Source: Mucilaginibacter saanensis (GTDB lineage Bacteria; Bacteroidota; Bacteroidia; Sphingobacteriales; Sphingobacteriaceae). Taken from it: a DNA stretch of 64,000 nucleotides. Below, piece by piece: positions 38,909 to 46,624 of this stretch (its first letter is position 1; the number at the start of each line of letters is the position of its first letter). Both the position numbers and the translations under genes were made by a program. Location of the stretch: contig NZ_JACHBZ010000020.1 in assembly GCF_014200575.1 (NCBI RefSeq), positions 1 to 64,000 on the forward strand. Direction: 5' to 3'. The notes below the pieces were generated by a model. That model saw only the letters and a list, made by a program, of their open reading frames with translations. It did not search any database and had not been told where the DNA came from.

Positions 38909-39142
38909 ATGAAATCAGCAATAGATGGTCTGCATAGCTTTCCAAATGGGTATTTGATTATTATAGTGGTATTGGCCATGGCGAGCGGAGCTTATGGGTT
39001 TATGAACCTGAGTAGTGTTGTATTCGGGGTGCCAAATTACTATCGGTCAGATATTGAACAGTCAGATAAGTTGGTAATTGGTTTTTTTAATGTCGCCATA
39101 AGTGTAATAGCTATTTGTTCAGTAATGTTTATGATCAGGTAA
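38909..39142 (+). CDS. Small two-helix membrane protein, unknown function
   Basis: A 77-residue protein with two hydrophobic segments (about 15-38, YLIIIVVLAMASGAYGFMNL, and about 57-76, GFFNVAISVIAICSVMFMI) joined by a polar loop (YYRSDIEQSDK). No family is recognised. It lies 38 bp after the OmpA-family gene and 50 bp before an HTH gene, with the terminator after that, so it is probably part of the adhesin operon. Confidence 0.65.
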   Translation: MKSAIDGLHSFPNGYLIIIVVLAMASGAYGFMNLSSVVFGVPNYYRSDIEQSDKLVIGFFNVAISVIAICSVMFMIR

Positions 39143-39192
39143 CCCCACAGAAATTTACAGTGTAATTAAGATAAGGATTTTAAAATACGGTT

Positions 39193-39525
39193 ATGATGAA
39201 GCAGGATAGATTATCAGTAAGCAGGCCATTACTTAAAACCAAAGGGTTTTCAACATTACATTTACAGGTATTTGAACATATTTTAATTGGTAAAACTAAC
39301 AGGGAAATAAACAGGCTACTGGGTTATACAGAACGATCGCACGCGGTTGTTGATCATTCGCGTAAGGTAATGTATAAGTTGCTGGCAATGGAGGATCTTC
39401 ACAAGGCTGATTTTACAGAAAGAGTAGTATATCCCCGTAAATTTCAGTTTTGGTGGAAAAAGTTGTTAAACAAACACAAAGCCGAGTTACTGCTATTGGC
39501 CATAGCGCCCAAGTTTTATGAGTAA
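39193..39525 (+). CDS. Small LuxR/GerE-type HTH protein
   Basis: A 110-residue protein. Residues about 18-70 (FSTLHLQVFEHILIGKTNRE, then INRLLGYTERS, VVDHSRKVMYKLL) follow the LuxR-type HTH pattern (GKTN.EI...L......V..H....M.KL). No sensor domain is present, and the C-terminus is a basic and then hydrophobic tail (KFQFWWKKLLNKHKAELLLLAIA). It is the last gene before the terminator at 39561. It may regulate the adhesin operon or act as an adaptor. The HTH assignment is by pattern. Confidence 0.62.
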   Translation: MMKQDRLSVSRPLLKTKGFSTLHLQVFEHILIGKTNREINRLLGYTERSHAVVDHSRKVMYKLLAMEDLHKADFTERVVYPRKFQFWWKKLLNKHKAELLLLAIAPKFYE

Positions 39526-39560
39526 TGATATTGTAGAACTATTTAACTGATTTTATATGT

Positions 39561-39606
39561 ACTAAAAAGCAATAAAAGCATAGTTTTTGCTTTATTGCTT
39601 TTTAGT
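39561..39606. terminator. Bidirectional terminator between convergent genes
   Basis: ACTAAAAAGCAATAAA (39561-39576) and TTTATTGCTTTTTAGT (39591-39606) are perfect 16-bp arms with a 14-nt loop. It lies between the stops at 39525 (+) and 39618 (-). Confidence 0.82.
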
Positions 39607-39617
39607 TACAGGTGGGT

Positions 39618-40088
39618 TTATTTAAGCAGCATTTTTTTAGAGGCGCTTTCGGCAGTTCCTTCTAAAACAGCATGATATTCACTCCAATCCGGATCATGTT
39701 CTGATATGATATTTATTGGCAACTTGCCCAGTTCCTTAATAACCTGATGGAGCCGTTTTTCGGTTTGTTTTGTATCATTGGAGTACCAATGCCATTCACG
39801 TTGGTTTTTGCCGGTGTAAACAAAGGCTAAAATGGCCTGTAAATCTGTTTCAAGCACATTAATCAGGCTGTTCTCTACTTTTTTCATTAAGTTAAGATCG
39901 GTTGCTGCAGGTAGGTAACTGCCTGGTTCGGGCTTGTAGTCCCAAAGTATAACCAACCTGGTATTATATGTTGCCGTGTATATAAAACCTTGAAGATGAG
40001 GGCGGAATTTTAAAAGAAATAGTGTTTCTTCATTTTCTCCGTCAACGGTAATCCACTCATTGTTAGTTGTTAAAATTAAATTATTCAT
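39618..40088 (-). CDS. DUF695-like protein
   Basis: A 156-residue cytoplasmic protein with no signal or membrane segment. The C-terminal half (REWHWYSNDTKQTEKRLHQ ... PINIISEHDPDWSEYHAVLE) matches the DUF695 pattern, in which a conserved WxxY ... DPxWxxY series occurs. The function of that family is unknown. It stands alone, convergent with the adhesin operon. Confidence 0.7.
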   Translation of the reverse strand: MNNLILTTNNEWITVDGENEETLFLLKFRPHLQGFIYTATYNTRLVILWDYKPEPGSYLPAATDLNLMKKVENSLINVLETDLQAILAFVYTGKNQREWHWYSNDTKQTEKRLHQVIKELGKLPINIISEHDPDWSEYHAVLEGTAESASKKMLLK

Positions 40089-40464
40089 TTATTGGGCAAT
40101 GTTTTAAGGCAAAGGTAAATTCGGCGGCAATTTATTCAATGTAAAACAATAACCAATATACAATGTGAATATTGTTGATGTTAAATAAAAAACATCTGTA
40201 TAAAAGAGGGTAATATTACCAGCTACAGCTTAAATTTTAGCACTTGCATCCATTTGATTTTACACAATGTATTGGTTTGTAAGGACTAAATGTTTGTATC
40301 AGCCCAATTTAAGCTGCAGTGGTTTTGACATTGCAGTGCAACAAATAACAAAGCTTCAATTAGTATAAAAGTTTTAACGTTATTTGCAGTGATAAGTAGG
40401 TTAGGGGCGAAAGCAGTAATTTACAATTCTTTTTTAAGCCTATTTTTTTGATAGTTAGATTGTT

Positions 40465-40499
40465 ATGATTTTAATTGTTGTTTTAACAATTAAAATCAT
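40465..40499. repeat. Perfect 15-bp-arm hairpin
   Basis: ATGATTTTAATTGTT (40465-40479) pairs perfectly with AACAATTAAAATCAT (40485-40499), with loop GTTTT. No T-run follows on either strand. It could be an operator, a processing site or part of a small RNA. Confidence 0.6.
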
Positions 40500-40670
40500 T
40501 CAGCAAAGAAGAATTAATATCTAAATGATATGCTTTTTGTGCGTTTAAGTAACCACAGTAATATATTAAAATAAGCGATAATTCCAACTAAAGGGTAGCA
40601 CTAAAGGGCAATTATTAATAAATTGGTGCCACAATGGTTTACTTGATTCAAAAATAATTAAAAAAAGTGG

Positions 40671-40758
40671 ATATAGGTTGTGTATTCATTTTGTTACTCA
40701 GGATTTGTAAATTCTGAGGCCTTTTATAGCTTTTTTTTAGCTCGTATACAACCTTTAT
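40671..40758. ncRNA. Candidate structured RNA
   Basis: An outer stem, ATATAGGTTGTGTA (40671-40684) with TATACAACCTTTAT (40745-40758), has one mismatch and one G-U. It encloses a stem-loop at 40697-40718 (CTCAGGATT with AATTCTGAG, loop of four), then a U-rich tract and AGCT repeats. Nested helices in a gene-free region suggest an RNA or a leader element. Strand and expression are unknown. Confidence 0.3.
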
Positions 40759-41008
40759 GGTTTTTATAAGGTGATAGCGAGTAGAATAATTGTTGACGCG
40801 ATAATAAAGCGATTGTTTGCCCTTATAATTTTAGAGGGAGAATTGGTGTGATATTATTTTAACATTTTATGGTTATTTCACAACAATTTTCGTATTATTT
40901 ATACGTATCAAATAATCCTTAGTCAACAATGAACATTCTCAACGGATGGTTCTTGAAGACAATCCCGGAACCATCGCCACAACATATTAAAGTAAGATCA
41001 ATTAACAA

Positions 41009-42112
41009 ATGAGCAGTTTACTAAAAGATATTTATTCGGTTGAATTTTATAACAGGTTTGCAGCAGTGTTAACCGATATACTTCCTGATTTTAACAGACA
41101 GCGTTACCTGGATCTTACTTTTACTGACAGGTTTCAAAACATGGCGCTGAAAGAACGCATGAGGCATAACGCTACCGTTTTGCATGAATTTATGCCTGTC
41201 AGTTTTCCCGCCGCCGCCAGTGTTATTGAAAAAATTATTACCCGCCTGCGTGCAGAACGGTTTGGTGTTGATAGCCTGGCCATGATGTTTTTACCTGATT
41301 ATATAGCGGTGTATGGGATTGATGATTATGAGCACTCGGTAAAAGCGCTTGAATTTGTTACCCAGTTTGTAAGCTGCGAGTTTGCAGTAAGGCCATTTTT
41401 GCTGAAATACCACGATAAAATGATGGTGCAGATGCTAACGTGGTCAACACATCAAAGTGATAGTGTAAGGCGTTTTGCCAGTGAAGGGAGTCGCCCGCGT
41501 CTGCCATGGGCTATGGATATACCGGCCCTTAAAAAGGATCCCACATCTGTATTGCTTATTTTAGAGAACCTGAAAAGTGATCCGTCTGAATGGGTAAGAA
41601 GAAGTGTGGCCAATAACCTGAATGATATCTCCAAAGATCATCCGGCGGTAACCATGGCTATGGCCCGCAAATGGCAAGGGATCAGTAAAGAAACGGATGC
41701 CATTATTAAACATGGCTGCCGCACATTATTAAAACAAGGGCATACCGAAATAATGGATCATTATGGGTTGGAAAGCAAGAGCATAACCATAAATGGATTT
41801 AAAGTTCTGACACCTGCTGTTAAAATAGGCGATAGCCTGGAATTTACCTTTGGAGTAAGGAATGATCATACCGGTGCACAAACAGTAAGACTGGAGTATG
41901 GCGTTTATTATAACAAGGCAAAGGGGCAGCTTACCAGAAAGGTTTTCAAAATCAGTGAGCGACTATACCAGCCCGGGGAAACGGTAAAGGTTACTCGTAA
42001 GCAATCGTTTAAATTAATAACCACCCGGAGATTTTACTCCGGAAAACATCAGCTCTCTGTAATCATTAATGGTGAGGAAAAGGAAATAAAAACCTTTGAT
42101 ATATTTGATTGA
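41009..42112 (+). CDS. AlkC-type DNA alkylation repair glycosylase
   Basis: A 367-residue protein. Residues about 1-250 are ALK/HEAT-like helical repeats with the family segment SVRRFASEGSRPRLPWA and SEWVRRSVANNLNDISKDHP. The C-terminal about 100 residues (KIGDSLEFTFGVRNDHTGAQ ... GKHQLSVIINGEE) form an Ig-like beta domain, the mark of the AlkC-alpha subgroup as opposed to AlkD. Characterised AlkC enzymes excise 3-methylcytosine and 3-methyladenine from alkylated DNA. A Crp/Fnr gene follows 16 bp downstream and is probably cotranscribed. Confidence 0.87.
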   Translation: MSSLLKDIYSVEFYNRFAAVLTDILPDFNRQRYLDLTFTDRFQNMALKERMRHNATVLHEFMPVSFPAAASVIEKIITRLRAERFGVDSLAMMFLPDYIAVYGIDDYEHSVKALEFVTQFVSCEFAVRPFLLKYHDKMMVQMLTWSTHQSDSVRRFASEGSRPRLPWAMDIPALKKDPTSVLLILENLKSDPSEWVRRSVANNLNDISKDHPAVTMAMARKWQGISKETDAIIKHGCRTLLKQGHTEIMDHYGLESKSITINGFKVLTPAVKIGDSLEFTFGVRNDHTGAQTVRLEYGVYYNKAKGQLTRKVFKISERLYQPGETVKVTRKQSFKLITTRRFYSGKHQLSVIINGEEKEIKTFDIFD

Positions 42113-42128
42113 TATTTTACATCCGGCT

Positions 42129-42701
42129 ATGAATAATCCGCTGATTAAATTTTTACAACTTTTAAGGTACATTTCAGAAGCGGATTCGGCTATCATCACA
42201 TCACATTTTGAACACAAGTATTTTAAAGAGGGTGATTATCTGTTTAAAGGACACCGGGTTTGCAATGAACTGTTTTTTGTTTGTAAAGGGGTACTGCGCA
42301 TTGTAACTACCAACGAAAAGGGAATAGATATCACTCATTTTTTTTATAAGGAAAATCAGATAAGTACTATACTCCAGAGTTTTAACGAAGGCACACCAAC
42401 AGAACCAGGTATACAAGCCTGTTGTGACGCGGAGGTTTTGGTGATCACCAAAAGTAAACTGCTGGCATTATATCAGCAACTGCCTTATATGAAGGGGATT
42501 ATTGATAAAATAAACCAGCAACACCTGATTGAGAAAGTGCGGGTACGGAACAGTTACCTTGGTGAAGACGCCGAAAATCAATACAAATTATTTATTATGC
42601 AGCAGCCCGACATTGCGCTTAGGGTTCCGCTAAAAGATGTGGCCAGCTACCTGGGTATCACCCCGCAATCACTTAGCCGGATACGCAAAAACATTAAATG
42701 A
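42129..42701 (+). CDS. Crp/Fnr family transcriptional regulator
   Basis: A 190-residue protein from the ATG at 42129; the frame continues upstream to 42096, overlapping the glycosylase gene, but that extension is not family-like. It has a cNMP-binding beta-roll (about 15-115, KYFKEGDYLFKGHRVCNELFFVCKG) and a C-terminal HTH (about 150-190, LKDVASYLGITPQSLSRIRK). It resembles the short Bacteroidota Crp class without obvious cAMP ligands. It probably responds to a stress or metabolite and may control the AlkC gene. Confidence 0.9.
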   Translation: MNNPLIKFLQLLRYISEADSAIITSHFEHKYFKEGDYLFKGHRVCNELFFVCKGVLRIVTTNEKGIDITHFFYKENQISTILQSFNEGTPTEPGIQACCDAEVLVITKSKLLALYQQLPYMKGIIDKINQQHLIEKVRVRNSYLGEDAENQYKLFIMQQPDIALRVPLKDVASYLGITPQSLSRIRKNIK

Positions 42702-42720
42702 ACAATATCCCAGGCATATA

Positions 42721-43206
42721 CTAATCAATCTCCCTGAACATAACATAGGCATCCACATACCCGAGCTGTTGGTGTTTAAACCCTTTAGGAATAGTACCTA
42801 TAATTTTAAACCCGCATTTTTCCCAGAGTTTTACCGCGGAGGTGTTGGTACTTACCACAAAGTTAAACTGCATACCCGTATAACCTGCCTCTTTTGCTAT
42901 AAGCCATGAATGGTCAAATAATTGCTTACCCACTCCACGGCCACGCGTTTCCGGGTGCACCATGTAGCCGCAATTAGCAATATGCGCTCCCAAACCCACT
43001 TGATTAGGTTTTATAAAGTAAGTGCCCAGGATCTGTCCGTTTTCTTCGGCAACAAAAACTTTCATGGTTGGTGCCAGCCAAAGCTTCGGCAGATCTTCTT
43101 TAGGGGTATTGGGATCAAAAGCATAAGTATCACCAGATTTAATAACAATTTCAAAAATTTCCCAAATACCGTCAAGGTCATTCGGAGTAGCTTCTCTGAT
43201 GGTCAT
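42721..43206 (-). CDS. GNAT family N-acetyltransferase
   Basis: A 161-residue single-domain GNAT. The acetyl-CoA pyrophosphate loop is visible as HPETRGRGVGKQLF (motif A, Q/RxxGxG/A), with the preceding strand IANCGYMV and the C-terminal NTSAVKLWEKCGFKIIGTIP (motif B). The start MTIREATPNDLDGIWEIFE is standard. Closest in look to the small-molecule or phosphinothricin-type acetyltransferases. The substrate is unknown. Confidence 0.9.
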   Translation of the reverse strand: MTIREATPNDLDGIWEIFEIVIKSGDTYAFDPNTPKEDLPKLWLAPTMKVFVAEENGQILGTYFIKPNQVGLGAHIANCGYMVHPETRGRGVGKQLFDHSWLIAKEAGYTGMQFNFVVSTNTSAVKLWEKCGFKIIGTIPKGFKHQQLGYVDAYVMFREID

Positions 43207-43315
43207 GTATGTATATATTAGTTGCTGAAGATGCTGTATTTAATGGATGGCAAATATAAATGATTACGGTTTATATCTTATTTTATAATGCCTGGAGTAT
43301 TAAATAAAAATACCG

Positions 43316-44056
43316 TTAAACCAGCAAGGTGCCTCCTTCAACTGCTAATATCTGGCCGGTTCCATGTTGTTGTTTCATGAGGTAAGTAAAAGCTAATGCA
43401 ATATCTTCGGCTTCGCCTACTCTTTTTAGCAATAAGTTGTCGCCAAGATATTTATACATACCCTCGCGGTCGGCTTCTGTGAGGCCGTTCCAAAGGTTTG
43501 TCTTGATTACCCCGGCCGAAACTGCATTAACGCGTATGGGGGCAAGCTCAACTGCCATGGCGCGGGTAAGGCCGTCCATTGCCCCGCAAATGCTTGCACC
43601 AAGCAACCAGCCGGCTCCGGGGCGTGCGCTGGCTGTGCCGCTCATCAATGAAACAGAACCTCCCTGATTAATATGCGGCGCAGCATATTTTAAAGATGCA
43701 AGGGCACCCCAATATCTCAAATTAAAAAAGCTGCGTGCATTTTCCAGTTCTAAGTTACTCAGATAAATTAAACTAAGGTTTTCACCGGCGGTATATACCA
43801 GGTGGTCAAAGCTGCCTATGCCATCAAAAAAAGACTTGATATTTTGCTCGCTGCTCAGGTCAATTGCGTAACCTTTGGCCGTATTGGGCAATGTAGTTAG
43901 GGCATCGTCAACACGTTGCTGATTGCTTGATACTACTATTACGTTTGCTCCTTCGGCAGCAGCGGCCTGTGCTGTGGCTAAACCAATACCTGATGTGCCG
44001 CCCATGATGATTACTCTTTTATCCTGTAATTTGCTGTTGTTGTTTTGTGTGTTCAT
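43316..44056 (-). CDS. Atypical SDR lacking the YxxxK motif
   Basis: A 246-residue protein from the ATG at 44054-44056; the frame extends to 44107 through the promoter box, which rules out the longer start. The cofactor motif GGTSGIGLA (19-27) and the end ELAPIRVNAVSAGVIKTNLW are those of SDRs. The active-site segment reads GAGWLLGASICGAMDGLTRA, with Gly153 and Cys157 where Tyr and Lys should be. This places it in a group of SDRs with altered active sites (PGxGW signature). Its gene carries the shared 18-bp promoter box and is divergent from the fabF-like gene. Confidence 0.87.
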   Translation of the reverse strand: MNTQNNNSKLQDKRVIIMGGTSGIGLATAQAAAAEGANVIVVSSNQQRVDDALTTLPNTAKGYAIDLSSEQNIKSFFDGIGSFDHLVYTAGENLSLIYLSNLELENARSFFNLRYWGALASLKYAAPHINQGGSVSLMSGTASARPGAGWLLGASICGAMDGLTRAMAVELAPIRVNAVSAGVIKTNLWNGLTEADREGMYKYLGDNLLLKRVGEAEDIALAFTYLMKQQHGTGQILAVEGGTLLV

Positions 44057-44077
44057 GATATAAATTATTTGATAACA

Positions 44078-44123
44078 TAAAGTTCTGCACAATAGCGGCG
44101 TATCCACTTACCAAATGGTAAAA
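44078..44123 (-). promoter_or_regulatory. Promoter of the SDR gene with shared activator-like box
   Basis: On the minus strand an 18-bp box, TTTTACCATTTGGTAAGT (complement of 44106-44123), stands 26 nt upstream of a -7-like GAACTTTA (complement of 44078-44085). The ATG follows 21 nt later. The same box and spacing occur before the genes ending at 45670 and 46625. Here the box also contains the perfect dyad TTACCA-AA-TGGTAA. Confidence 0.65.
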
Positions 44124-44213
44124 ACGAAAAAAGAATGAGTTTTTATGGCTAAACGACAAGATAAATATATGTCCTGATGCCAGTGCGGGGTATTTTTAAG
44201 AAAGATATTTTAC

Positions 44214-44245
44214 ATTATAAATATACCACTTGGTATATTTATAAT
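44214..44245. promoter_or_regulatory. 32-bp perfect palindromic operator before the fabF-like gene
   Basis: Perfect palindrome with 15-bp arms around a 2-nt centre. The core is TATACCACTTGGTATA, flanked by AT-rich arms. It directly abuts a TACTTTTG -7 box (44246-44253), so a bound protein would block or reposition RNA polymerase. The ACC...GGT core resembles the box in the neighbouring promoters. Confidence 0.7.
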
Positions 44246-44253
44246 TACTTTTG
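44246..44253 (+). promoter_or_regulatory. -7 promoter box (TAnnTTTG) of the fabF-like gene
   Basis: TACTTTTG matches the Bacteroidota -7 consensus and lies 28 nt before the ATG at 44282. No good TTTG -33 is seen at 19-21 nt upstream, because the palindrome fills that place. Confidence 0.55.
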
Positions 44254-44281
44254 CGGCAATTTATTTAACGGTTATTAAGCT

Positions 44282-45526
44282 ATGTTAAAAAGAGTAGTAA
44301 TAACAGGTTTGGGTGCACTAACCCCACTTGGCAACAGCGTAAAATATTTTTGGAAAAATGTAGTAGCGGGCAAAAGCGCGGCCGCAAAAATCACCCATTT
44401 TGATCCGGCTTTATTCAGAACCCAGTTTGCCTGTGAACTGAAAGATTTTAATGCTGCTGATTTCCTGGACAGGGCCGATCTGAAACGTACCGATCCGTTT
44501 ACTCAATATGCCCTGGTAGCATCAGACGAAGCTATTAAAGATTCTGGATTTGACTTTAACACCATGGACCCATTTGATGTGGGGGTAATCTGGGGCTCGG
44601 GCCAGGGAGGTATGGAAACCTTTGAAGAGCAGGTAAGGGATTATACGCTTGGCGATAGCCATCCACGGTTTAGTCCGTTTTTTGTGCCTAAGCTTATTAC
44701 CAATATGGCATCGGGCATGATCTCTATCCGCCATGGTTATATGGGTATTAATTATACAACGGTTTCTGCCTGTGCTACCTCCAATACCGCCATTATGGAT
44801 GCTTTTAATTACATCAGGCTCGGTAAGGCAAAGGTTATCATTACCGGTGGTTCCGAAGCTCCTATCACGGCTGCATCTTTTGGCGGTTTTAGCTCGATGA
44901 AAGCTATGTCTACCCGGAACAGCGATCCGGTAGCTGCTTCAAGACCCTTTGATGCGGATAGGGATGGTTTTGTAATGGGCGAAGGGGCAGGTGCCTTGGT
45001 ATTGGAAGAGTACAAACATGCCGTAGCAAGAGGCGCGCATATTTATGGCGAAGTAAGAGGTGCCGCCATGACAGCCGATGCCTACCACATGACAGCCACA
45101 CATCCCGAAGGGCTGGGGGCAGCCAAAGGTATGCAGCTTGCGCTGCAGGAGGCCGGTGTTGCTATTACCGATGTTGATTACGTGAATATGCATGCCACCT
45201 CAACCCCGGTGGGCGATTTGTCGGAATTGAAAGCTATATTATCCCTTACCAAAAAAGAAAAGAACAAAATCCAGATTAGCGCAACCAAATCAATGACCGG
45301 GCATTTACTTGGCGCAGCCGGGGCTATTGAGGCCATTATTTGCTTACTTGCCATGCGCGACAACGTTATTCCGCCTACCATAAATACCACCGTATTAGAC
45401 CCCGCAGTGCCCGATAGTCTGAACATTGTTTTAAAGGAGGCCATCAGTTATCCGGTTAACTTAACCATGAGTAATACCTTTGGTTTTGGAGGCCATAATG
45501 GTATTGTGGTATTTGGAAAGTTGTAA
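44282..45526 (+). CDS. Beta-ketoacyl-ACP synthase II (FabF-like)
   Basis: A 414-residue thiolase-fold condensing enzyme. The active-site Cys164 is in VSACATSN, the two histidines are His304 (NMHATSTPVGD) and His341 (KSMTGHLLGAAG), and the end NTFGFGGHN is standard. It elongates acyl-ACP with malonyl-ACP. It is not beside an acpP or other fab genes, and its promoter holds a 32-bp operator, so it may be a second, regulated FabF rather than the housekeeping copy. That is an inference; a genome-wide count of fabF would settle it. Confidence 0.93.
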   Translation: MLKRVVITGLGALTPLGNSVKYFWKNVVAGKSAAAKITHFDPALFRTQFACELKDFNAADFLDRADLKRTDPFTQYALVASDEAIKDSGFDFNTMDPFDVGVIWGSGQGGMETFEEQVRDYTLGDSHPRFSPFFVPKLITNMASGMISIRHGYMGINYTTVSACATSNTAIMDAFNYIRLGKAKVIITGGSEAPITAASFGGFSSMKAMSTRNSDPVAASRPFDADRDGFVMGEGAGALVLEEYKHAVARGAHIYGEVRGAAMTADAYHMTATHPEGLGAAKGMQLALQEAGVAITDVDYVNMHATSTPVGDLSELKAILSLTKKEKNKIQISATKSMTGHLLGAAGAIEAIICLLAMRDNVIPPTINTTVLDPAVPDSLNIVLKEAISYPVNLTMSNTFGFGGHNGIVVFGKL

Positions 45527-45568
45527 GTAATTCTTTATCGTGAGTGCAGCTACGTATCTGCTGTATAA

Positions 45569-45601
45569 AGTCTTACGAAGTTTTTAAAACTTCGTAAGAC
45601 T
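45569..45601. terminator. Bidirectional hairpin terminator
   Basis: AGTCTTACGAAGTTTT (45569-45584) pairs perfectly with AAAACTTCGTAAGACT (45586-45601). It lies between convergent stops at 45526 and 45670. The core CTTACGAAGTT/AACTTCGTAAG is shared with the palindrome at 15086-15137. Confidence 0.75.
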
Positions 45602-45669
45602 GCTCTTAAAAATGGTTCGCCATCCCAGGCATGTCTGAGGGCTGAAAATATCTGTTTCAATAAAGGAAA

Positions 45670-46524
45670 TTACTTACTGATCTGCTTAATTACTGCAATA
45701 ATATCTTCTTCACCATGAGTTGCTTCGGCTTCCTGAAAGGTTTGGTAAGCTACTTGCGCCAGCGGAGAGTTCAGGCCTTCGGCCTTGGCAAGGCGCAAAT
45801 CTTTGGCAATATGCTTAAGGGCAAAGGCAGCCTTGTAATTATCATTCAATATGGCATCGCCTTTTATTTTGGCAAAAATGTTGCTCAGGGCGCTGTTATT
45901 AATAATGGCCAGCATATCTTCGGTTTTAATATCATTTTGCCGGGCAAACAATATCGTTTCGGCCAAACCTTGAGCATGAAAGCTCAGCAATGTATTGATA
46001 GCCAGCTTGGCCGTATTGCCGGCACCGGTCTGCCCTACCAATAGTGTTAGTTTACCCAGTTTGTCCAATATTGGTTTAGCATGTTCAAAAGCGGCGAGTG
46101 TACCACCAGCCATAATTACTAAAGCGCCATCTTCGGCCTGTTTTACACTGCCCGATACAGGTGCGTCTAAATACTCGTTGCCTTGTTCGCGACTTAAAGC
46201 GGCCACTTCTTTGCTGATGCCCGGAGATACCGTGCTCATGTTGATAATGATTTTGCCCGAGGCCCCGGCACTAAGTAAACCATCTGGTCCGTTAAATAAT
46301 TGGCTGATGGCTTCATCATTTGATATCATAATAAAAACCACATCGGTTTGCTGAATCAGTTGCTTTGGCGAGGAGGCTATAGCAGCGCCCATACCTTTTA
46401 ACGATACCTCTTTTTCTTTACTGCGATTGTAAACAGTTACAGAGTAGCCTGCCCTGATTAATTGCTGCGACATTGGGATGCCCATATTTCCCAGGCCTAT
46501 CCAGCCTATTTTGGTTGTATTCAT
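45670..46524 (-). CDS. NAD(P)-dependent beta-hydroxyacid dehydrogenase family oxidoreductase
   Basis: A 284-residue 6-phosphogluconate-dehydrogenase-like protein. The cofactor motif GWIGLGNMGIPMS (8-20), the substrate segment DAPVSGSVKQAEDG and the catalytic Lys in GAGNTAKLAIN match the 3-hydroxyisobutyrate dehydrogenase/GLYR1 group. The NRSKEK after strand 2 (Arg) suggests preference for NADPH. Likely a small-aldehyde or hydroxyacid reductase; the substrate is unknown. Its promoter carries the 18-bp box shared with two SDR genes. Confidence 0.9.
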   Translation of the reverse strand: MNTTKIGWIGLGNMGIPMSQQLIRAGYSVTVYNRSKEKEVSLKGMGAAIASSPKQLIQQTDVVFIMISNDEAISQLFNGPDGLLSAGASGKIIINMSTVSPGISKEVAALSREQGNEYLDAPVSGSVKQAEDGALVIMAGGTLAAFEHAKPILDKLGKLTLLVGQTGAGNTAKLAINTLLSFHAQGLAETILFARQNDIKTEDMLAIINNSALSNIFAKIKGDAILNDNYKAAFALKHIAKDLRLAKAEGLNSPLAQVAYQTFQEAEATHGEEDIIAVIKQISK

Positions 46525-46553
46525 GATATATGCTGATTTTAAATTTTGTATCG

Positions 46554-46600
46554 CAAAGTTTCACAAACAATGCCGGTAGCGTACCAAACAAATGGTAAAA
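46554..46600 (-). promoter_or_regulatory. Promoter of the hydroxyacid dehydrogenase gene with shared box
   Basis: Minus-strand box TTTTACCATTTGTTTGGT (complement of 46583-46600) stands 26 nt before a -7-like AAACTTTG. The dyad TACC-N8-GGTA (46582-46597) is perfect. The box begins about 58 nt from the ATG. Confidence 0.65.
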
Positions 46601-46624
46601 TCTTCTTTACGGATTGTAATTTTA

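Larger units (their letters stand above)
40089..41008. other. 920-bp intergenic region with structured elements
   Basis: No protein-like frame is seen on either strand. It contains a perfect long hairpin (40465-40499) and a nested stem structure (40671-40758), listed separately, plus a small dyad CGTAT-TATTT-ATACG at 40891-40905. It is unusually long for this compact window. Confidence 0.65.

Noticed and set aside
40891..40905. Small dyad CGTAT-TATTT-ATACG as an operator of the AlkC gene
   Set aside because: The arms are only 5 bp and AT-rich DNA gives such dyads by chance.
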